In this document: positions 10,241 through 21,600 of the stretch, in pieces | How the letters are laid out: each line of letters starts with the position of its first letter | Position numbering within the stretch: the stretch's first letter is position 1 | Source of the DNA: Trachythela sp. YZ-2020 | Taxonomy: Eukaryota > Cnidaria > Anthozoa > Malacalcyonacea > Clavulariidae | DNA length: 64,000 nt | NCBI GenBank assembly: GCA_016169945.1 | Contig: JADLSH010000393.1 | Location: 6,465,501 to 6,529,500 of the forward strand | Direction of reading: 5' to 3' | Position numbers and translations under genes: made by a program | The notes under the pieces: model-generated | What the model was told of the DNA's origin: nothing | Seen by the model: only the letters and a program-made list of their open reading frames with translations | The model's database searches: none

Positions 10241-11863
10241 CTACTCCTTAATTTTTGGTAATAGAAACTCAAAGTAAAAACTTGTCAGTTCTGGCACCAT
10301 TGTTTTTTCCCATAAATCATTGTCAAAGTAAACTCGCTCTACATTTAAGTCTTTCTTTGTATATACGACAAAGTCAGCCCACTGTAAGTGGAGTGTTGCC
10401 ATTGATCCCTGTATCTGGTAATAATATGCATGCTTTCTCTTTAAAGAAACTTTACCATTCAAGATACAAAGGAAAAAATTGGGATCTTCACAAGCTTCCA
10501 CAATGGTGTTATCTTTCTTTGAAAAGGGGCATTTAACCTCACCAAGGCCTAAAGGTGATGCTTGTTCCTGCATGTCATGAATCAAAAAGTCTGGACTAGC
10601 ACCCAACCACGGAAAACTACGGTTGACAATTAAACCACATGATGAACATACATTCACATCACATCCCGAGTTCTGTTTTGCTGTGAGATACTGTTTCACC
10701 GCCTCTGCCTCGTTATCCTTTCCCCATTTGCATGGTGCTGGGCATTTCGATTTTGATGCTTTGTTATCTAACAGGGTATTCAGGATTGATTTGGGGTAGA
10801 TAGATTTCCTTCTCTTTAAAATTGCACCAAAATTTGATGCAGTAATTCGTCGTCTCCTTTCATCATACCACCTGCTACATGCAGATTGCCCCCTGGTGTT
10901 TCTTTCAATTTCTAACAAGTGTTCCTTGGTAGTACATAAATTTTTCACAAAATCAATGTTTTCAACATCTACATAGGACAAGTTTATTGCATATTTTCCC
11001 AAACACCCTAATACTTGGTCTCGAACATTACTACTGTTTATCTCAACTGTGTTTTGCCTGAATTGTGTGGATCTTTTCTTTGAAGGAAGACTGTTATGAA
11101 CCTCTTCAAATGGAAATGGTTGACAATCATTTGATGTTAACACTTGCTGTAAATATTCTGCCCTTCCTTCTTGTTCCAGTTCATTGGCAAACTCTTTTAT
11201 TTTACACTGAGATGTCTGTCTAGCAAAGTGAGGTATAGGATTATAGTCCATCATCTGTCGTTTCTCAGTTGAATGCTTCCTGCCCCCTGTATCTTTCTCG
11301 TATGAAGCTTTCTCAAATGTAATATCTTCATATAGTACTGGCTCGTCTAACTCATCTGTTCTGGGAACATGCCACTGTTGTATAAGTTGGGTACATGTTA
11401 GATCATCTGGGACCTCAGACAGTTCCAACTGAATGTAATCGATAACCTGGAACAACAGTGCAGCAACATGCTTACAGCAACCTCCTTTTCCTGCCTTGCA
11501 CAAACAATGACCATGAACGACTTCACCAGTGGCTTGATTGAGATGAACATAAACAACATAGCTTTTTTGCTTCATCGCGGCATGAACATTTGCTTTAATT
11601 AGGAATTTTTCATCACAACCCATTTTAACATTTGGTTTTACTTCTACATTGTTAACATATCTATCCTTGAACAGCCGATAGCCTAATTTCTTGTGTCTAT
11701 GAGCATTGTTGTCATGATCACTTGTTCCAGTTCCTACATGTCTTTGCAATAATTCATGTGTAAATGGTGGCAGTGACCTCAAATCTTTTGTCCATCTCTT
11801 TTCTGCATTAACATACAGTGTTGCTTGGTCTGCATCCTTTGACGAGCAAGGTATGTCTTCCAT
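10241..11863 (-). CDS. SWIM zinc-finger / YqaJ-type exonuclease, intact
   Basis: An uninterrupted 540-aa frame. Residues 1-23 are encoded inside the right TIR and are identical to the first 23 residues of the transposase ORF. Residues ~117-135 form a SWIM zinc finger (HGHCLCKAGKGGCCKHVAAL), often used for nucleic-acid binding. The C-terminal ~210 residues are a YqaJ/lambda-exonuclease fold: SRWYDERRRRITASNFG, then WLGASPDFLI and LGEVKCPFS, which give the D...ExK metal-binding triad. In ISL2EU elements this second protein accompanies the transposase and is thought to process DNA ends; its exact role is unproven. It is convergent with the transposase gene. The reading frame is conserved although its partner is broken. 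Confidence 0.9.
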   Translation of the reverse strand: MEDIPCSSKDADQATLYVNAEKRWTKDLRSLPPFTHELLQRHVGTGTSDHDNNAHRHKKLGYRLFKDRYVNNVEVKPNVKMGCDEKFLIKANVHAAMKQKSYVVYVHLNQATGEVVHGHCLCKAGKGGCCKHVAALLFQVIDYIQLELSEVPDDLTCTQLIQQWHVPRTDELDEPVLYEDITFEKASYEKDTGGRKHSTEKRQMMDYNPIPHFARQTSQCKIKEFANELEQEGRAEYLQQVLTSNDCQPFPFEEVHNSLPSKKRSTQFRQNTVEINSSNVRDQVLGCLGKYAINLSYVDVENIDFVKNLCTTKEHLLEIERNTRGQSACSRWYDERRRRITASNFGAILKRRKSIYPKSILNTLLDNKASKSKCPAPCKWGKDNEAEAVKQYLTAKQNSGCDVNVCSSCGLIVNRSFPWLGASPDFLIHDMQEQASPLGLGEVKCPFSKKDNTIVEACEDPNFFLCILNGKVSLKRKHAYYYQIQGSMATLHLQWADFVVYTKKDLNVERVYFDNDLWEKTMVPELTSFYFEFLLPKIKE

Positions 11864-12894
11864 TTTATACTCTCTAGTTTAGTTTATTTTATTTTAAAAT
11901 TTATATACAATTATACTATTTCCTTTTTGCCATTAAATGTTTAAAGTATATTAAAAAATATTTATAAATTTATTAACTATTAACTAAAAATTTAAGCCAG
12001 AAATATTAGACTAGGTTTAGAGTGAAACTACTAAGTCTAAGACTCTATAAAGTTGCTTTAAATGCTTAACTAATTTTTGAATTTAAACAGCTAACTAAAT
12101 TTTAAATTTTGTTCAACAATAAAGTTATTGTGAACTTACTACTTTATCGAGATACGGACACGGACTATAAAGACAATACAGACTAAGACAATTCTTAGTA
12201 TTTTCTTAAAAATATATATATTTTAGTGCTATTATTAATATTTACAACCTACAACCTACTTGTTACGCGAAGACAGGGACCAAAACAGACGCAAAGGGAA
12301 TGCAAAACCAAAGTAAACAGCAGTAATATCAAGTGACAGTACTTTCTGAATGCAGTTTTTGAAAAATGTCTACACTTTAGCGCAGAAGCCAGTTCATTTT
12401 CGCGCCAAAACAGAGGCCATGTTTTTAAAGAGCAGCAGATAAAATTCTCATTGCAATGTGTCAATTTCAACAAACAAAAAGATGATGCAGAAACGCTTAC
12501 AAATACAACTAATAAGCGATCAGGGCAGGTAAACTACAGATCTACAGCTGCAGGGCAAAATATTTTACTCACAGGTATTCAATACGGCTACTCACCTCTT
12601 GACTAAAAGAAACACAAGATTCGAAGCATATCTTCTTCGAATAGCGCTCATCCCTTCGGCGGCTGTAAATTCATTTTTCTGCACAACAGCAAGTGCGATT
12701 TCCTCACCGTTTCTACAAAATGTAGTCAGAGAGTGCCCTGTCCTAAAAGCATGATTAAGTTTTCATCTCGCAAAAGAAAACGTCGTTAAAACCAGTAAAT
12801 TCATCTTCCAAGCAAAATGGACACCTCGCGGTCGCCATTTCACTTCGAAGCAAACACATACCCTACTACCAGCATGCATTGCGGCCCTAAGCCC
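11795..12894 (-). repeat. Right TIR of ISL2EU-type element
   Basis: An inverted copy of 7264-8352. It supplies the promoter, leader and first 23 codons of the YqaJ gene. A 74-codon frame (12,249-12,473) and its mirror (7674-7898) are both open, but they lie upstream of the gene starts. Confidence 0.85.
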
Positions 12895-12901
12895 TAAAAG
12901 G

Positions 12902-14100
12902 CCTATCGACTTGTATATAGGCTGTTTAGCAACCAGAATTTTAATGCATCTTGTGATAAAGTTGGCAAAAACCCTAAATGTTTCTTGATTTCCCTACAAA
13001 TGCAAATACATCCAACTTTCACCTCACCAAAAAGGAGTAACAGTTGATAACAAATTTTTAATAAAATAATTTACACATATTGTGTTGCTTCTTAGCTTCT
13101 TTTACCACACAAGTTTCCTTCTGTGGATTTTTTCGTAAAATTTCCAAACAAGCTTATATTTTAATATTCTAAAACATATGTGAATATAAAATAGGGTTGT
13201 CAAAGCAGATTCTGTGCTAAAGTCACATATTCAAACCCATAAAATTTATATTTATTTATCTATTATGATGGTCAGTACTGACAGGATTAATATTTCCGAA
13301 TGTGTAATCATGGCCAGAAATGATGGACAATTGTGCAAGCATACCAGTCGGTCAGCAGCCTTTCTGTTTATCCACAATAAGTCCAAAGCAAATATTCATG
13401 TGGGTGTTGTTTATAAAGAACAGCATGAAGTATGCACTGAACGTCAACAGAAGCTTTAGACAGTATTTTGCTACCAAACATGTAGTAAGTTTAAATTGTC
13501 ATAATATTTTGAGTTTAGCAAGCGAATGGAATATCACTTTTCAACCGTGAAGTATAATATGGCTTTTATCGGGTGTAACAAAATAACAAACAGTGGGAGG
13601 CAAGGCTATACTATTCAAAATAAAATTATTTCGGCAACTGTCGATAATTGAATATTTCACGAGATATAGCTGATTGAGTGAGAAATCCTGTATAGAATCC
13701 CTATGTAAAGTGAGGTAAAATGTTTTAATATTCAATAGCAAAAAGCAGGGCAAGTATACAAAGCAATGAAAATATTTTTTATGAATGTGAAATGAAATGA
13801 AACTTTATTCTTATATACCAAAAAAAGAAAAGAAAAACACACATAGGAATATATTATGTTACAAGTTACGTATAATCATAATGTATAATGTAATATTAAT
13901 GTTTTGTATTAATAATACATCACAAAATAAATAATTTATGGTTTATGGTATACATGGTAGATTGGTTAAGAAACTCTAATGAGTTTGTGAAAAACACCAA
14001 TCACCAGCATCATAAGTCAATGCAAGTATAGCAATATGATGTTGAAGAATATTTGTAATACAAACTAGATATGCAGATTGATAATCTCTAAAACGTACTT
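12902..14100. other. Non-coding stretch
   Basis: No supported gene. Short frames at 13,214-13,753 show no recognisable domain and overlap on both strands. The right part, from about 13,790, is probably the 3' untranslated tail of the LINE fragment that follows. Confidence 0.45.
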
Positions 14101-14105
14101 AGCTT

Positions 14106-14345
14106 TCATTTAGTTCGGTAAATAATAGTGATTTTAGGGTTTTTTTGGAACAATTTCAGAGATTTCGATTTAGTAATCTCATCAGCGAGTGAGTTCCAGA
14201 ACTTAGTCCCACTAAATTTAAGAGTAATTTTTCTGGTAGTTGTTCTGGCTTTTCTGACATGAATCTTGTTGACACTTCTGGTATGGTACCTGTACACCTC
14301 ACAATTTAGTAAAAAATAGTTCCTCAAGGTAGGAGGTAAGGATGC
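14106..14345 (-). mobile_element. Non-LTR retrotransposon (LINE) ORF2 C-terminal tail
   Basis: The last ~80 residues of the minus-strand frame ending at 14,106 include YHTRSVNKIHV, then FSGTKFWNSLADEI and a lysine-rich end. This is the typical C-terminus after the reverse transcriptase of CR1/L2-like LINEs (YxTR ... GxxxWNSLP). It is 5'-truncated at about 14,345, where it abuts the BED-hAT gene. Confidence 0.65.
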
Positions 14346-14372
14346 AGAGTTTGCCTCTGAGGCCTGTGCTCC

Positions 14373-15360
14373 ATGTCTCAAGGTCGGAGTGATGTCTGGA
14401 AACATTACGTTGACAAGAATGAAACAACAGCGAAATGCGCTGTGTGCGACGTAATAATTCGACATCGCCGCAATACAACAAATCTTCGTGAACATCTTAA
14501 TAGACACCACTCTACAGTTTATCAACCAAGCACATCAACAAGTACTGGCAGTCCGTCAGTTTCAAGCTTTTTCCAAAAGAAAGTTGACCCGCCTGGAGCC
14601 AAAGCAAAAGCCATCACAGAAGATATTGTAAACGTCTGTGTTAAAGATCTGCATCCATTTAGCATTGTCAAAGATGCTGGGTTCCGTGACCTAATTAAAC
14701 ATGCGTGGCCAACCTACCAAATCCCGAAAAGGGAAACAATCCGTGGACTGATCATGCTTCGTCACACTAACGGCATAAAAACTCTGAAGAGTGAACTGAA
14801 AAAGCTAAACATCGACTCCGACGCCTCGATTACAACTGATGGCTGGACCAGTATAACGCAGGACAGTTACTACACGATTACAGGTAAGTCAGAGACAGAT
14901 TTTAAGTAATGTTTTCATACTTTTACATGCCCTTGTAATTTCGTTGACTCCCAAGCGTTCACTACTTCACCACCTGTTTACTTTGTTAATTATCTTATTT
15001 TGTTCAGTGCACTTGCTGCGTAGATGGGAAATGAACTGTAAAGTCCTCGCGACAAGAGCCAGCGTTGACCGTCATACAGGAGTTAATTTGGCTGCCGAGA
15101 TCAATGATACCATGGTTGAATTTGGCCTTGAACGTTGTGTGTTTGCCTGTATACACGATAACGCCGCAAATCTAAGTCTCGCTGGTAACCTGATCGATGG
15201 CACACAGGATAGACCGAAGGCTTTCAATATCGGTTGTGCTGCGCATAGTCTCAACTTATGCATTTGAGATGCCATGAAGAAAGGAGTCGACAAGCCCTTC
15301 GAAACGATGGTTGCTGCCGCCAGGAAGTTAGTGGGACACTTTAAAATGTCCAGCAGGCTC
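14373..15360 (+). pseudogene. BED-finger hAT transposase, 5' part
   Basis: Exon 1 (14,373-14,882) encodes a BED zinc finger (CAVCDVIIRHRRNTTNLREH, then HLNRHH) and the start of the hAT catalytic region (TTDGWTSITQDSYYTIT, with the first Asp). A donor ACAG/GTAAGT and an acceptor TTGTTCAG/TGCAC join it in frame to exon 2 (15,007 on: LLRRWEMNCKVLATRA, then CIHDNAANLSLA with the second Asp, then GCAAHSLNLCI). A TGA at about 15,265 and the abrupt end at 15,360 remove the C-terminal dimerisation domain. The family is ZBED-like. A mariner-type MITE lies 37 bp further on. No TIR was found. Confidence 0.8.
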
Positions 15361-15397
15361 ATATGAACAGGCGCTTAAAAAGATTAAGATAAGGTTA

Positions 15398-15877
15398 TAG
15401 TGTGTTTTTACATGACGTCACAAAATTCTAAAATTAAAGCTACAAAGCTAGAGTGTTCATCTAAAGATTCTGGCCCTTTTATTGGCATTTGATTTTTGGC
15501 CGCCATGTTGGTGGAGTAATTCAACGCAATTTGGTCCACCAAAATGGCAGAGAAAAAACAAGTGCTCAAATGAAGCCGAATTTTAACCCAAATGTTTTGA
15601 ATCTTATTAAGGTTGGATAAACATCACTTGTTAATCTCGACCAAGCATTTTACAACCAAATTGTGTGTATAACATAGTTTTAACAGCCTTTGAAAATAAT
15701 GCTGACGTCAGCAAAGGTATTTTTTTAAACTCGGTAACTCAAGGAGAAATAATTGTATGAACCCAAAAAAATTGGTGCACTCCTAATAGCGATCTAGAAA
15801 AAATGTGAGACAGTCAGCTTTGTAGCTTTCGTAGTTTAGATTTTAGAATTTGTCACGTGATAAGTGAAAACTCACTA
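15398..15877. repeat. Tc1/mariner-type MITE
   Basis: A 480-bp non-coding element flanked by TA. Ends are TAGTGTGTTTTTACATGACG and the inverse CACGTGATAAGTGAAAACTC-ACTA; both ends carry a CAAAGCT inner repeat. The two ends match over roughly 55 bp with a few mismatches. Confidence 0.7.
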
Positions 15878-15958
15878 TAAATTCAGTATGCCTTGTTACT
15901 TAACTGACCAACACACGTAAACTATCGTTTGTTACTACATTTACCTTCATTTCTAACC

Positions 15959-17224
15959 CTAATTGGCATGTCCATTGTATGCGTATTGAAGAAGAGTGTT
16001 ATACAGATCTAACGCTTGGTTCCAATCTACTGGTTGCTCCAGGTGACAAAGGTTTGAGACGTATATAAAGTAATCTTGATAACAATTTTCATAGTCACTT
16101 TCAATGATATGTGAACGAACGTAGTCTCGCTCCACTTCACCTACGGGTAGCAAGAACTGTTCAAAAACCCCATGTTGTTCTGGAGGGTAATACAGTGAAT
16201 CCGGTCTACCACTAATTGTGTCATATCGGGATTTTCGAATGCGATGGGTATTCCAATGTTCTCTTATTTCATCTAAAATCCTCTGCAGCAGGCGAGAAAA
16301 GCAAAACCACAGGCATTCCATTTCCAATTCTGAGGTGAGATCCAATGCTCTGTTGTCCACCATATCTTTAAAAAAATTTATCCACCAAGTTGAATGGGAT
16401 CTTAAGAACGACCACCAAGCCTCTATTAGTTGGTTTCGTGGTGATGGTACATACCGGTGACTATCAGGGTCATCCCTTAGAAACGATTGGATTGCTGCCA
16501 TTGTTCCATTCTCTGTACCAAGGTCAGTTACAAGGTCAACTGGGCACCCGCCATATTCTTCTACCGCATCTAGATAATATGTCGCAATATTATTTGGCTG
16601 ATTATTTGACCTCATTACATATAACCATAGTATTTTCCTACTCCAGCCGTCGATACATCCATGAATGGGAAATCCATACGGCTTGAGTTTATTGTATCCG
16701 TCACAATGCCAAGAGTAGTTTGGACCAGGATTGTGATATATTCTCCTTGTTAATCGGTGGGCCTTTCGCATTTCGGTATCTTCTGGATCTAACTCTTTGA
16801 GAAGTTGTTGTACAACAATGCGCGGTATTCTGGTGCCTCTGAGCTGCAGCGTGTGCCTAATGGATCTGTATCCTTGTAAACATCTTGGCCCATTAATAAT
16901 GCTTTGAATGGAAGCTCTCGCTTCGTCAATGTTATATTCTGGTAGCTGCCGTTTGAGTCCGTACCTTTTCAATCGTCGTTTTAATGTGGCCATGCTCATA
17001 TGAATACCATGATATTTTGAAAGAAATAGAACAATTTCCTTATACTCAAATCCTCTATAAAAATAGTATCGAATGAGGCTCTCTTCGTCTACTTCATGCA
17101 AGTTTTCTAAGTCGTCTTCATACTCATAGTCTGCCATTTTGTCTAACACAGTAACAGCAACAGTCAAAAGCTTGGCAAATTTCAATTTCTTCGTGCTGTG
17201 GATATAATTTGTTTCTGCCTTCAC
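15959..17224 (-). CDS. Integrase-like DDE transposase, intact and intronless
   Basis: A single open frame of 421 aa. The more natural start is the internal Met at 17,137 (MADYEYEDD), giving 392 aa. The N-terminal half contains a helix-turn-helix-like region (YKEIVLFLSKYHGIHMSMAT) and a second HTH-like segment. The retroviral-integrase-like core carries WHCDGYNKLK (first Asp), VTDLGTENG (second Asp) and NQLIEAWWSFLRS (Glu). The same DDE family, with the same EHWNTHRIR motif, is encoded by the alpha-kinase element at 38,295-40,876. The family resembles eukaryotic IS3EU/Ginger-like transposases; I cannot place it exactly. Immediately upstream is the 21-bp minisatellite. No clear TIR pair was found around it. 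Confidence 0.82.
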   Translation of the reverse strand: MKAETNYIHSTKKLKFAKLLTVAVTVLDKMADYEYEDDLENLHEVDEESLIRYYFYRGFEYKEIVLFLSKYHGIHMSMATLKRRLKRYGLKRQLPEYNIDEARASIQSIINGPRCLQGYRSIRHTLQLRGTRIPRIVVQQLLKELDPEDTEMRKAHRLTRRIYHNPGPNYSWHCDGYNKLKPYGFPIHGCIDGWSRKILWLYVMRSNNQPNNIATYYLDAVEEYGGCPVDLVTDLGTENGTMAAIQSFLRDDPDSHRYVPSPRNQLIEAWWSFLRSHSTWWINFFKDMVDNRALDLTSELEMECLWFCFSRLLQRILDEIREHWNTHRIRKSRYDTISGRPDSLYYPPEQHGVFEQFLLPVGEVERDYVRSHIIESDYENCYQDYFIYVSNLCHLEQPVDWNQALDLYNTLLQYAYNGHAN

Positions 17225-17225
17225 C

Positions 17226-17692
17226 TATTCGCAAGTTGTGCCGTGAGTTTCGTTGTTTGTGCCGTGAGCTTTTCTTGTTTGTGCCGTGAGTTTTGTTGTT
17301 TGTGCCGTGAGTTTTGTCGTTTGTGCCGTGAGTTTCGTTGTTTGTGCCGTGAGCTTTTCTTGTTTGTGCCATGAGTTTCGTTGTTTGTGCCGTGAGCTTT
17401 TCTTGTTTGTGCCATGAGTTTTGTCGTTTGTGCAGCGAGTTTTGTTGTTTGTGCCGTGAGCTTTTCTTGTTTGTGCCGTGAGCTTTTGTTGTTTGTGCCG
17501 TGAGTTTTGTTGTTTGTGCCGTGAGTTTTGTTGCTTGTGCCGTGAGCTTTTCTTGTTCGTGCCGTGAGTTTTGTTGTTTGTGCCGTGAGTTTTGTTGTTT
17601 GTGCCGTGAGTTTTGTTGTTTGTGCCGTGAACTTTTGTTTTTGCCGTGGAGTTTTTGTTTTTGCCGTGGAGTTTTTGTTTTTGTCGTGACAC
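17226..17692. repeat. 21-bp minisatellite (~22 units)
   Basis: Units such as GCCGTGAGTTTTGTTGTTTG-T alternate with TCTTGTTTGTGCCGTGAGCT variants. Because the period is a multiple of 3, several frames on both strands stay open. On the minus strand they read HGTNNKT heptapeptides. These open frames are a by-product of the period, not evidence of a protein. Confidence 0.85.
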
Positions 17693-17699
17693 TTGTGGG

Positions 17700-17749
17700 C
17701 CACCGTAGAAATCCCCGAGGGTGACCGCTTAATACAGGTTCGACTGTAG
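17700..17749. repeat. Possible DNA-transposon terminus
   Basis: Read on the minus strand, CAGTCGAACCTGTATTAAGC followed by GGTCACCCTCGGGG resembles the end of a common cnidarian transposon family that I recognise from memory. The matching opposite end was not found in the window. Confidence 0.35.
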
Positions 17750-17877
17750 TTACAAATGTTTGTAAAATTTTGATTTAATAAATATTTAAATTTGCTCTTC
17801 TTTCATGAATTGAGCACTCTACTTATCACACGAAACAATAATTATCGATCTAATTGATTTAGAGATTTATTTGTTTG

Positions 17878-17911
<34 letters not shown>

Positions 17912-18610
17912 CTACCGGTATGATCTTATTTACAGTTCAACATGTTCCAGTTAATGTTCGGATTGGATTGAGTCTACATAGTTCAAAGATATAAAGTAAG
18001 CTAATAATATGTCTGTGGTATCGGGAGGCAAGGAAATTTCTGACAAAAATACTGAGCAAGAGCAAGAATTACAAGATGTTCAAAGCTTGAGACAAAATCT
18101 GTCAGCTGCAAAGGCAAACATTAAACAGTAATTAAATACTAACTAGAAATACATGCATGCAGAATCCCCTCGCCATTTGAACCAAACAATTTACTACCCA
18201 AAAGTTATTGTAACATGAAGTACTGTGTCGACGAATATGTAACCATGGTAACACGCAACATTGTATATTTTTTATATTTTAATTTGTACAAAATATTATT
18301 TTGTTTTTAACTATAAAATTATCAATTGCCCAACTATATAAAGTGGGTATATGCTATTATGTACTCGTTTAGCTTTGATTTACTGTAACATTCAACCTTA
18401 GACGTTCACAAAACGTTTCGAAATTTTCAAAAAACTTCAACTGCTTTTCGAGGAATATTTTTCTACTTCGCACTAAAGATTTAATATTTCTTTTATTTTT
18501 CTATAACATATTTGAATCAATACTAAAATCAACTCTTAAAGATCAATCAATGTTGTATTGACCACACAGTATACTGCATGCTATGTTAAAAAATCGGCAA
18601 AGCATGAAAG
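17750..18610. other. Mostly non-coding stretch with (TA)n run and a small ORF
   Basis: A TA microsatellite lies at about 17,880-17,912. A 40-aa frame (18,009-18,131, +) encodes a hydrophilic peptide rich in Gln and Glu (EQEQELQDVQSLRQNLSAAK) and could be a first exon or a retroelement gag start. I do not recognise it. Confidence 0.35.
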
Positions 18611-21600
18611 CAGGGGTGTATTGCCAAAATTTTAACAAGGGGGGCTCTCTGGTATACATTACCAACAGGGCAAAAAAAATTAAAGTTAAAAGAAAGTCGA
18701 ACTTTGTCAGAACGGCTGATTTTTAAAACTCTAATACAAAACTTTAATAAACTGTAACGTTAGTCATTAAACACTTCAAGTCTATAATAATATAAAACTT
18801 AAATACAAAACGTTAATTACGTAAAAATTGTCTGGACAGAATTTAAACTAGATAACGAGACAAGTTTTGCCTTTTTACTTCTTGTATCTGTTGCACATCT
18901 GTGTTTAAGGAGCCAATTTGACACAGCAGAGTCTGCGTTCCATAGGTGTGGAGGTGGGCCGTTGATGCTGATGAACAAAAGCGATGACATGTGCAACACC
19001 GTAAGTTTGGGAACAAACAAGGTTCATTTGCGAAAAACCTCTTTCTGCTTCAGAGGAACTGACGGGAATGGTATACATAATGCTCTGTATCAGCTTATCG
19101 TTAATGATCTTGGGTATTTTTCTCGGATCATTGAAGTATTTATGATACCATATTCAGGTATTTGAAACCTTTGACAAATTCCTTGAATGGCCATGGAGAA
19201 TATTCCAGAGTAGGCCACTTGTCTGGAATTAATGCTTCAAAATTCTTTATTGCTGCTTCATTATTGGAGTTAAGCATTCTTGAATTAATATTGTCAATTA
19301 ATGCTTGGATGAACTGCTTTCGATCGAAAGAGATATATCCCCTTCTTGATAAGAAAGCTTCCAAAGAGACCCCTTTAAATGCAGCATGATCTCCGGTTGT
19401 TGCCTGAAAGGTGTACTTTCCTTCATGAATTGCTTCTTTAATTCTGAACAGCGCATTTAATGTCCACTTCAGATGTCTATTTGCTTCAATCAAACTGAAC
19501 TGTTGCGTTTAGGATGGATCCAAGCAATCTTTCATCCTCGACAAATTCTCTTGTTGATAGCTTCTTAACAATTCCTGTAGGTTTAACGGACATGTCTTCT
19601 GAAAGCTTTTAAAATGGGCATAGAGAGCTGGGTAGTCATTCCATAAAGCTTTGACAGCTCTATAGGATGCAGCGAACAGTAAAAATTTTGCCAATCTTCT
19701 TCAGCTGTAAGTCAAGGTCTGTTGATATTTCACAAAGTTGCCGTTGTAACTTGGAAGAATAGGAGTACACAGAATATATTTTATCGAAAAATGCTTGTAT
19801 TGGATAGAAGCCATTTATTGACGATACTGCATCTGAGATAGCCAGCTCTAGGCGGTGATTTAGACAGTGCCACAGAAGCAAGGCAGAATTTTTCCGCTAT
19901 GTACTCCAAGCATGACAGAGGCTCCATCGCTTGTAAATGCAATGAGATTCTTCGATAAGTAATCCTCGTCGAACCCGAACTCTGACAGCGTCGTAAGAAT
20001 ACACTTGACGATAGATTCTGCATCTTGACCTTCTAATTCACGGATGTCAAGAAAAACGTTCTCAGGAACTTCAAAATTACTGCACGTATGTAAATAATAA
20101 GACATGCTTTCTTTGATAAAGACGTTGACTCATCAGTAATAATAGCGATTTTTCTGTCATTGTCCTTAATTGTTTTACATATTCTTTTTCTCATAGTGTC
20201 CGCGATACATTCAATCATCTGCGTGCAACTGAACCTGGAATGTAAAATTGACCCAAGCTCAATCCCATTTGTGCTCTGCAGTGTGACAAGTTCTGGATAG
20301 TCCGTGAATGGTCGGTTATGGTAGCCAACAAAATATGCGGTCCGCAAACATCTCTCTGTTAGTTCTCTTGAATGTTCAACACTCTTGAGTGATGCAGTCT
20401 CAATTTTTCTTTCTTTTTGTTCAGCTATAATGTTACTGGCGGCAATGTGCGCCTGAGATTGTGCGTGTTTTTGTATCTTTTTTCGCAATGCTTTCTGTGC
20501 TACTGCCTTCTCTCCATCCCTGCGCACAGAACATGTACTCCATTCACTACTCAAGTGTCTACTTTGCGCACTAGATGCTCCTAGACCCAGCAGTTTCACT
20601 CTTTTGCAAATGCTGCAACCAATATTTCCATTTTCACATATAATCCATGGGTATGTCGTCATAAAGTAGTAGTATTGGTCTGATGACCAACAACTTGGGT
20701 ATGTAACTGTGTAAATTATGGAAGTTTTGCAAGATTGGTTAGCTAAAGCACTAGCATTGTCAGTGGAACCACTCTGACCAGTCTCGACAATATCTGTTGC
20801 ACTTTCACTTAAATTGTAATCTTTCAAATTCTTTTGTGAAATATCTACATGATCTAATTCAGGTTGGCTACTTGTACTACTGGTTGGCTCACTCAATTCA
20901 ATTGATTGCTCGTTTTCTGAGTGACTAAATGCATTAGTTGAGAAAAAGCTTGTTAATTTTTTCTGAACTTTTTTCCTTTTGGCCGGTGGTTGACTTCCAT
21001 TTTCAGTTTCCATTGTTGTTTATAGTTTATAACTGGTGGAATTTGATTAATTCTATATCTGAACAGTAAGAATTTTTATATAATGATTATAATCAGTTTA
21101 TTATTTTCTATCATTTGATATGTGTACCTTTATTGTTTATTCAGTACAGCTGAACTAACAAGTAACAAGTACAAAATCACAAAATAATACTAGGTATAAC
21201 ATTTTTCGTTTGTATATATTTTAATTTTGATACAACATAGTGAGGATAATTTATAGTTTTATACGTGCAGGTTACACAATAAAATCTCGAACAAAAAGCT
21301 AATAAATACATACAATGCAGTTGTAATACCAAAATCGAGGAATACAACCTATAAAAAACGTTTGACTTACCTTTCGGCTTGATTAGTTGATTTCAATTGC
21401 TTTCATGCATATATACATAACAAATGAAACAAACAGGAAGCGCATGCTGCTTGTATCAGTGGTTAAAATAAACGACCACGGAACTACTTCATGTTATAGG
21501 CACCTAGTGGTTTGCATTAACGGTATAGGAATGATCGAAAAAAGGCTATATGAAATCATATACTTGTTAGAAGTGCATGCCGGATTAAATAATTTAAAAT

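Larger units (their letters stand above)
7264..12894. mobile_element. ISL2EU-type DNA transposon with ~1.1-kb TIRs
   Basis: The ends are inverted copies beginning GGGCTTAGGGCCGCAATGC, flanked by TA on both sides (7262-7263 and 12895-12896). The homology may extend a few bases outward (CCTTTTA). Inside are two convergent genes: THAP-DDE transposase (+) and SWIM-YqaJ exonuclease (-). This pair is the documented gene content of the ISL2EU superfamily, whose elements make 2-bp target duplications. The left copy of the TIR has diverged from the right at several places (for example near 7490-7640). A piggyBac-type MITE pair has inserted between the two gene ends. The transposase is frameshifted, so the copy cannot be autonomous now. 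Confidence 0.85.

Noticed and set aside
17226..17692. Regular 21-bp units resembling a CRISPR array
   Set aside because: There are no unique spacers, units vary gradually, and the DNA is eukaryotic; it is a minisatellite.
17221..17703. 155-160-aa frames of HGTNNKT repeats
   Set aside because: The repeat period of 21 keeps several frames open at once on both strands; coding is not supported.
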